In this document: piece after piece, positions 7,132-10,547 of the stretch
How the letters are laid out: each line of letters starts with the position of its first letter
How positions within the stretch are numbered: the stretch's first letter is position 1
Origin: Bacteroidia bacterium
GTDB lineage: Bacteria > Bacteroidota > Bacteroidia > NS11-12g > UBA9320
NCBI GenBank assembly: GCA_022425465.1
Contig: JAKMFK010000032.1
Span: forward strand, 1 to 10,547
Length of the DNA stretch: 10,547 nucleotides
Direction of reading: 5' to 3'
The notes under the pieces: generated by a model
Database searches by the model: none
Told to the model about the DNA's origin: nothing
Seen by the model: the letters and a program-made list of their open reading frames with translations, nothing else
Made by a program: the position numbers and the translations under genes

Positions 7132-7249
7132 CAAGATAGAAAATAGCATGAAATGCAATGAGTTAGAATATTTACATCATAATAATTCTAGATTTCATAT
7201 ATCCATTTAAATTCATAATATTTTATCATTAAAAGTATCGATCTAATTC

Positions 7250-7257
7250 TATTTTTG
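7250..7257 (+). promoter_or_regulatory. -7 element (TATTTTTG) of ftcD
   Basis: TATTTTTG is an exact match to TAnnTTTG, 32 bases before the ATG at 7290, giving a leader of about 26 bases. No convincing -33 box is visible. It indicates that ftcD has its own promoter, independent of truA on the other strand. Confidence 0.5.
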
Positions 7258-7289
7258 TTGGCATATTATTAAATTAGACCAACTATAAC

Positions 7290-8978
7290 ATGAACCAACA
7301 ATTAATAGAATGCGTGCCCAATTTTAGTGAGGGTCGTGATTTGGGTATAATAAAACAAATCACCAATGAGATTGAAAGTATTGAAGGAGTGAAACTATTA
7401 GATGTGGACCCAGGTGCTGCCACAAATCGTACGGTCGTAACTTTTGTTGGAACACCCCAAGCAGTAGTTGATGCTGCCTTTAAAGCAATTGTAAAAGCTG
7501 GTGAGTTAATAGATATGAGCAAACATTCAGGAGAACATGCCCGAATGGGAGCAACAGACGTATGTCCTTTCATTCCAGTAGCGAATATATCTATGGAAGA
7601 AACTGCCAATTGGGCAATTAAACTTGCTCAAAAAGTTGGAGAATCTACCAAAATACCGGTTTACCTGTATGGAGAGTCCCAACCCAATAAAAAACGTCAT
7701 GTATTATCTGTTATTAGAGCAGGTGAATACGAAGGATTCTTTGAAAAAATTAAAAAACCTGAATGGAGACCTGATTTTGGGCCTCAAGAATACAATGCAA
7801 AATCTGGAGCGACTACCATTGGTGCTCGTGACTTTTTAATTGCTTACAACATAAACCTAAATACCAAATCTACTCGAATCGCAAATCGGATTGCTTTTGA
7901 TGTAAGAGAAAATGGAAGAGTAAAACGTATTGGCAACCCTTATACAGGGAAAATTGTTACTGACGAAAATGGAAAAACAGTTCGTGAACCTGGAACATGT
8001 AAGGCTGTTCAAGCTGTTGGATGGTACATTGATGAGTATAACGTTGCACAAGTAAGTGCAAATCTGACAAACTATCGTATCACTCCAATACATACTTTTT
8101 TTGATGAGGTCCAAAAAAGTTGTATAAAAAGAGGAGTTCGAATAACAGGTAGTGAGTTAGTAGGACTAATTCCCCTAAAGGCAATGTTAGATGCGGGTAA
8201 ACATTATCTAAAAAAACAGGGCAGGTCCATAGGAGTTAGTGAGGAAGAACTTATCCATATTTCTATCAAGTCGATGGGGCTTGATGAATTAGGTCCATTT
8301 GACCCTAACAAAAAAATTATTGAATACCAGCTTAAGAATGATAGTGATGAGCATTTAATTAACCTATCAGCAGAAAAATTAGCACAAGAAACCGCTTCAG
8401 AAAGTATGGCACCTGGAGGTGGAAGTATATCCGCATATGTAGGTTCACTGGGTGTTTCACTTGGCACAATGGTCGCAAATTTATCAGCCAATAAACCTGG
8501 TTGGGAAGAAAAACTAAGTACGTTTTCTGATTGGGCTGAGGTTGGACAAACCATTCAAAAAGAATTATTATTTCTTGTAGATGAAGACACAAGATCTTTT
8601 AATCAAATTATTGATGCCATTCGAATGGCAAAAGATACAGAACAAGAAAAGAAAATTAGGTTAGATGCTATACAGAATGCTAGTAAGTATGCTGCTGAAG
8701 TTCCATTCAGAGTAATGCAAACAAGCTATAAATCACTTGATTTATTAAAAGCTATGTTAGAAATTGGTAATCCAGCATCTATCACCGATACTGGTGTCGG
8801 AGCCTTGTGTTGCCTTACTGCAATTGAGGGTGCATATATGAATGTAAGAATTAATACTAAAGATCTCGACGATACAGAATTTACTGACACACTTAACCAA
8901 AAAGCAAATAACCTCATGACACAAGCTAGGGAAAATCTTAGCTTGATTATAGACCAGGTTCATGCATCTATCCAATAA
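7290..8978 (+). CDS. ftcD: Bifunctional glutamate formimidoyltransferase / formimidoyltetrahydrofolate cyclodeaminase
   Basis: The product is 562 residues, close to mammalian FTCD (about 541). The N-terminal transferase domain (about 1-345) has LIECVPNFSEGRD at 5-17 and KHSGEHARMGATDVCPF at 78-94, with H83 matching the catalytic His of the mammalian enzyme. GWYIDE (244-249) and GSELVGLIPLKAMLDA (287-302) are further family blocks. The cyclodeaminase domain (about 360-562) shows APGGGS at 374-379, DEDTRSFNQIIDA, and DTGVGALCCL. The first domain moves the formimino group of formiminoglutamate (from histidine breakdown) to tetrahydrofolate. The second releases ammonia and gives methenyl-tetrahydrofolate. 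Compared with the human protein as I recall it, residues 207-238 hold a loop about 15 residues longer. No other histidine utilisation gene is next to it. Confidence 0.95.
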   Translation: MNQQLIECVPNFSEGRDLGIIKQITNEIESIEGVKLLDVDPGAATNRTVVTFVGTPQAVVDAAFKAIVKAGELIDMSKHSGEHARMGATDVCPFIPVANISMEETANWAIKLAQKVGESTKIPVYLYGESQPNKKRHVLSVIRAGEYEGFFEKIKKPEWRPDFGPQEYNAKSGATTIGARDFLIAYNINLNTKSTRIANRIAFDVRENGRVKRIGNPYTGKIVTDENGKTVREPGTCKAVQAVGWYIDEYNVAQVSANLTNYRITPIHTFFDEVQKSCIKRGVRITGSELVGLIPLKAMLDAGKHYLKKQGRSIGVSEEELIHISIKSMGLDELGPFDPNKKIIEYQLKNDSDEHLINLSAEKLAQETASESMAPGGGSISAYVGSLGVSLGTMVANLSANKPGWEEKLSTFSDWAEVGQTIQKELLFLVDEDTRSFNQIIDAIRMAKDTEQEKKIRLDAIQNASKYAAEVPFRVMQTSYKSLDLLKAMLEIGNPASITDTGVGALCCLTAIEGAYMNVRINTKDLDDTEFTDTLNQKANNLMTQARENLSLIIDQVHASIQ

Positions 8979-9071
8979 AGTGGATTTTTTTGACAAAAGT
9001 GACCATTCTTTATCATTAAAATTCTTTATAATTGTGCCTTGCGAGCAATGAATATACCTACATCAACTATT

Positions 9072-10130
9072 ATGAAAAAATTTCTAATTCTATTTATCAT
9101 ATCCATAGGTTTCAATACCTATGCACAGCAAGACCCCTATTACACTCATTTTAAAGACGTAATTCAGGCTTACAATCCAGCTGGTGCAGGACATGGTAAG
9201 GGAATGATATGCGTTAGTGGACTAACTCACCACCAATGGAGAGATTATACTGACGATACAGAATTAAGAGGAACGGATATCACCAGTGATTTACCAGGTC
9301 AAGATGTTGCTCCAGTTACATATAACATGAATATAAATTCTGTATTCAATCTAGGTAAATCTGGCGATCAATTTTTAGGTGCTGGTTTGTCCATCATTGA
9401 TGATAAAATTGGATATTCAAAGTCGACTTCAATCATGGCTAATTTAAATTGGCGTAAGCAATTCCAGGGAGGATTCAACGAGATTGCTGTCGGTCTTGGA
9501 GTTGGAGGTACGCAATGGGGATGGGATAATCCAAAATTTAAGGCAAAAGATTTATCTGACCCTAATATTCCTATCAGCGGTGCTAACGAAATGAATTTGG
9601 ATATGAATGTTGGTTTGTTATACAAACAACAACAATTAGGTGTTAGCTCATTCAAAAATTTCTATGCTGGTTTTTCTGTGACAAATGTTAATCAAGCCCA
9701 ATACTCCGTTACAGTTAATACAGCCGACCAACAAACAAGAGATCTAAAAATGTCTTATGTGCCCCACTATTACACTATTGTTGGTAGTGATTTCGAAATG
9801 GGTAACGTTACATTAGAACCTGCTATTTTAGCTAAGTATGGTTTGCTTCAAGGATCATACAAGCCTCAAGTAGACTTGAACATGACTGCATTATTTGCAA
9901 ATACATTCCGAGGAGGATTAGCATACAGACAATGGGCAAATAGCGATGCAATTTCTGTCTTGCTTGGTTATCAAAAAGACAACATCAAAATTGGATATTC
10001 ATACGATATCACTGTATCAAATATTCAAAAAGTGAGTAATGGTACACATGAAATATTTGTAAGGTATTGTATCCCGATATCTGTTGCCCCTCCAACCAAG
10101 CTAATTAGAGAAAGTGTTAGATTCCTTTAA
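9072..10130 (+). CDS. porP: PorP/SprF-family outer-membrane protein of the type IX secretion system
   Basis: The product is 352 residues from the ATG at 9072. That start gives a clean signal peptide (MKKFLILFIISIGFNTYA, cut before QQDP). A TTG at 9039 would add 11 polar residues ahead of it and is rejected. The mature start QQDPYYTHF followed by AYNPAGAG is the PorP/SprF family signature (usually QDP-x-F/Y-x-x-F and NPAxAG). The rest is rich in alternating beta strands with glycine turns, fitting a 12-14-strand outer-membrane barrel. In type IX secretion, PorP/SprF proteins work with the PorK/GldK-PorN/GldN ring and often with adhesins of the SprB type. The next gene is gldK, an order like porP-porK-porL-porM-porN of Porphyromonas gingivalis, which supports the porP name over a generic SprF paralogue. 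Confidence 0.88.
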   Translation: MKKFLILFIISIGFNTYAQQDPYYTHFKDVIQAYNPAGAGHGKGMICVSGLTHHQWRDYTDDTELRGTDITSDLPGQDVAPVTYNMNINSVFNLGKSGDQFLGAGLSIIDDKIGYSKSTSIMANLNWRKQFQGGFNEIAVGLGVGGTQWGWDNPKFKAKDLSDPNIPISGANEMNLDMNVGLLYKQQQLGVSSFKNFYAGFSVTNVNQAQYSVTVNTADQQTRDLKMSYVPHYYTIVGSDFEMGNVTLEPAILAKYGLLQGSYKPQVDLNMTALFANTFRGGLAYRQWANSDAISVLLGYQKDNIKIGYSYDITVSNIQKVSNGTHEIFVRYCIPISVAPPTKLIRESVRFL

Positions 10131-10200
10131 TTAAGCTTTAAGATTTCAATTTAGATACTTAAAAGATTTTTTCTTCGTTAAATACCCAAGCAATGTAAAT

Positions 10201-10221
10201 ATTGTTGTTTTTCTCAACAAT
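10201..10221. repeat. 7-bp inverted repeat (ATTGTTG/CAACAAT) in the porP-gldK gap
   Basis: ATTGTTG (10201-10207) and CAACAAT (10215-10221) pair perfectly around a 7-base pyrimidine-rich loop. No T-run follows on the plus strand, so it is not a standard terminator. It overlaps the possible -33 box of gldK and could be an operator or an RNA hairpin that tunes read-through from porP. A second short palindrome, CTTTTAAAAG, sits at 10241-10250. Confidence 0.4.
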
Positions 10222-10235
10222 TAAACGTTATTTTG
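10205..10235 (+). promoter_or_regulatory. Possible gldK promoter (-33 TTG, -7 TTATTTTG)
   Basis: TTATTTTG at 10228-10235 differs from TAnnTTTG by one base, and TTG at 10205-10207 lies 20 bases upstream of it. Together with the 131-base gap after porP this leaves room for a separate promoter of gldK. Read-through from porP is equally possible. Confidence 0.3.
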
Positions 10236-10261
10236 TCAAACTTTTAAAAGAGTAATTATAT

Positions 10262-10547
10262 ATGAAATATACAGCTAAAGCATTAGTAATTATGGCATTC
10301 CTTACCCTAATTGGTTGTGGAATGGGTGACAATGGTGAACTAATCGGTGTACAAGGTAGAAGACCTTGGTTTCACCCACAGCCTTACGGAACAGTATATA
10401 TTCCAACTGGAACATTCCACACAGGACAAAGTGATGAAGATATCTTCCACACCTACATAGCACCTAATAAACAAGTTTCGGTTGTCGCTATGTGGATGGA
10501 TGATACTGAAATTACAAATAATGAATATCGCCAGTTCGTAGCATATG
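10262..10547 (+). CDS. gldK: GldK/PorK lipoprotein of the type IX secretion system, N-terminal part, cut by the window end
   Basis: The frame is open from the ATG at 10262 to the window end, giving 95 residues. Residues 1-18 form a lipoprotein signal with LIGC and the lipidated Cys at 19. GELIGVQGRRPWFHPQPYG (25-43) and the following IPTGTFHTGQSDED are characteristic of GldK. VAMWMDDTEITNNEYRQF is the entry into the formylglycine-enzyme (FGE/sulfatase-modifying factor) fold that GldK uses structurally. GldK is an outer-membrane lipoprotein that forms the periplasmic ring with GldN, under the translocon. gldL, gldM and gldN are expected just beyond the window. The closely similar GldJ also has an FGE fold, but the GELIGVQG-RPWFHP start fits GldK better. 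Confidence 0.92.
   Translation, partial: MKYTAKALVIMAFLTLIGCGMGDNGELIGVQGRRPWFHPQPYGTVYIPTGTFHTGQSDEDIFHTYIAPNKQVSVVAMWMDDTEITNNEYRQFVAY

Noticed and set aside
7257..7283. GTTGG/CCAAC pairing in the ftcD leader as a riboswitch or operator
   Set aside because: The stem is only 5 bp with a 17-base AT-rich loop, and there is no conserved riboswitch core, so chance is likely.
7283..7609. Open frame of 108 codons on the minus strand at the start of ftcD
   Set aside because: It mirrors the conserved transferase domain of ftcD and shows no protein family features.
8204..8554. Open frame of 116 codons on the minus strand inside ftcD
   Set aside because: It lies fully opposite conserved ftcD codons, has no recognisable domain or signal, and is explained by the codon pattern of the real gene.
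9039..9071. Upstream TTG start for porP adding 11 residues
   Set aside because: The extension is polar and would bury the signal peptide. The ATG at 9072 gives a standard signal peptide at the N-terminus.
8979..9071. Possible terminator or promoter between ftcD and porP
   Set aside because: There is a T-run (8985-8991) but no stem before it. The best -7-like sequence (TAATTGTG at 9029-9036) has a mismatch in the conserved TTTG and no -33 box at the right distance.
9368..9655. Open frame of 95 codons on the minus strand inside porP
   Set aside because: Opposite strand of a clear beta-barrel gene, with no plausible start context or domain.

Overview
The window is a low-GC stretch from a Bacteroidota chromosome, most likely a marine-type member of Flavobacteriales or a close relative. 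The evidence is a PorP/SprF-family outer-membrane protein directly followed by a GldK-type lipoprotein (type IX secretion, found only in this phylum), promoter-like TAnnTTTG -7 elements, weak Shine-Dalgarno sequences, and the style of the signal peptides and lipoprotein signals. No mobile element, CRISPR array, rRNA or tRNA was seen. The longest stretch without a gene is about 190 bases.

Layout. Bases 1-158 hold the 3' end of the GTPase gene ychF. Next is a small cysteine-rich lipoprotein gene (192-458) that I cannot assign to a known family. Two glycosyltransferase genes follow, transcribed away from each other from a 76-base gap that carries two mirrored -7 elements: a WaaE/KdtX-like family 2 enzyme on the minus strand (478-1239) and a second, divergent family 2-like enzyme on the plus strand (1316-2278). 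A hairpin at 2286-2316 separates the latter from a convergent minus-strand group: trpS, a deoxynucleoside kinase and a periplasmic TlpA-like thioredoxin (4528 down to 2339), with a promoter-like sequence just upstream of trpS. Also on the minus strand, truA and an MsbA-like ABC exporter overlap by 17 bases (7098 down to 4623). On the plus strand, ftcD (7290-8978) encodes a fused formimidoyltransferase-cyclodeaminase. It is followed by porP (9072-10130) and the first 95 codons of gldK (10262 to the window end), probably the start of a porP-gldKLMN type IX secretion locus.

How the genes fit together. Most of the window is housekeeping: translation (trpS, truA, ychF), nucleotide salvage (deoxynucleoside kinase), folate-linked histidine breakdown (ftcD) and envelope work (glycosyltransferases, ABC exporter, TlpA-like protein, type IX secretion). 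I see no clearly new multi-gene system. The strongest candidate for something undescribed is the small lipoprotein, whose mature part consists largely of three copies of a ten-residue C-x3-[C/Y]-x3-CC unit, suggesting an envelope metal- or thiol-binding protein.
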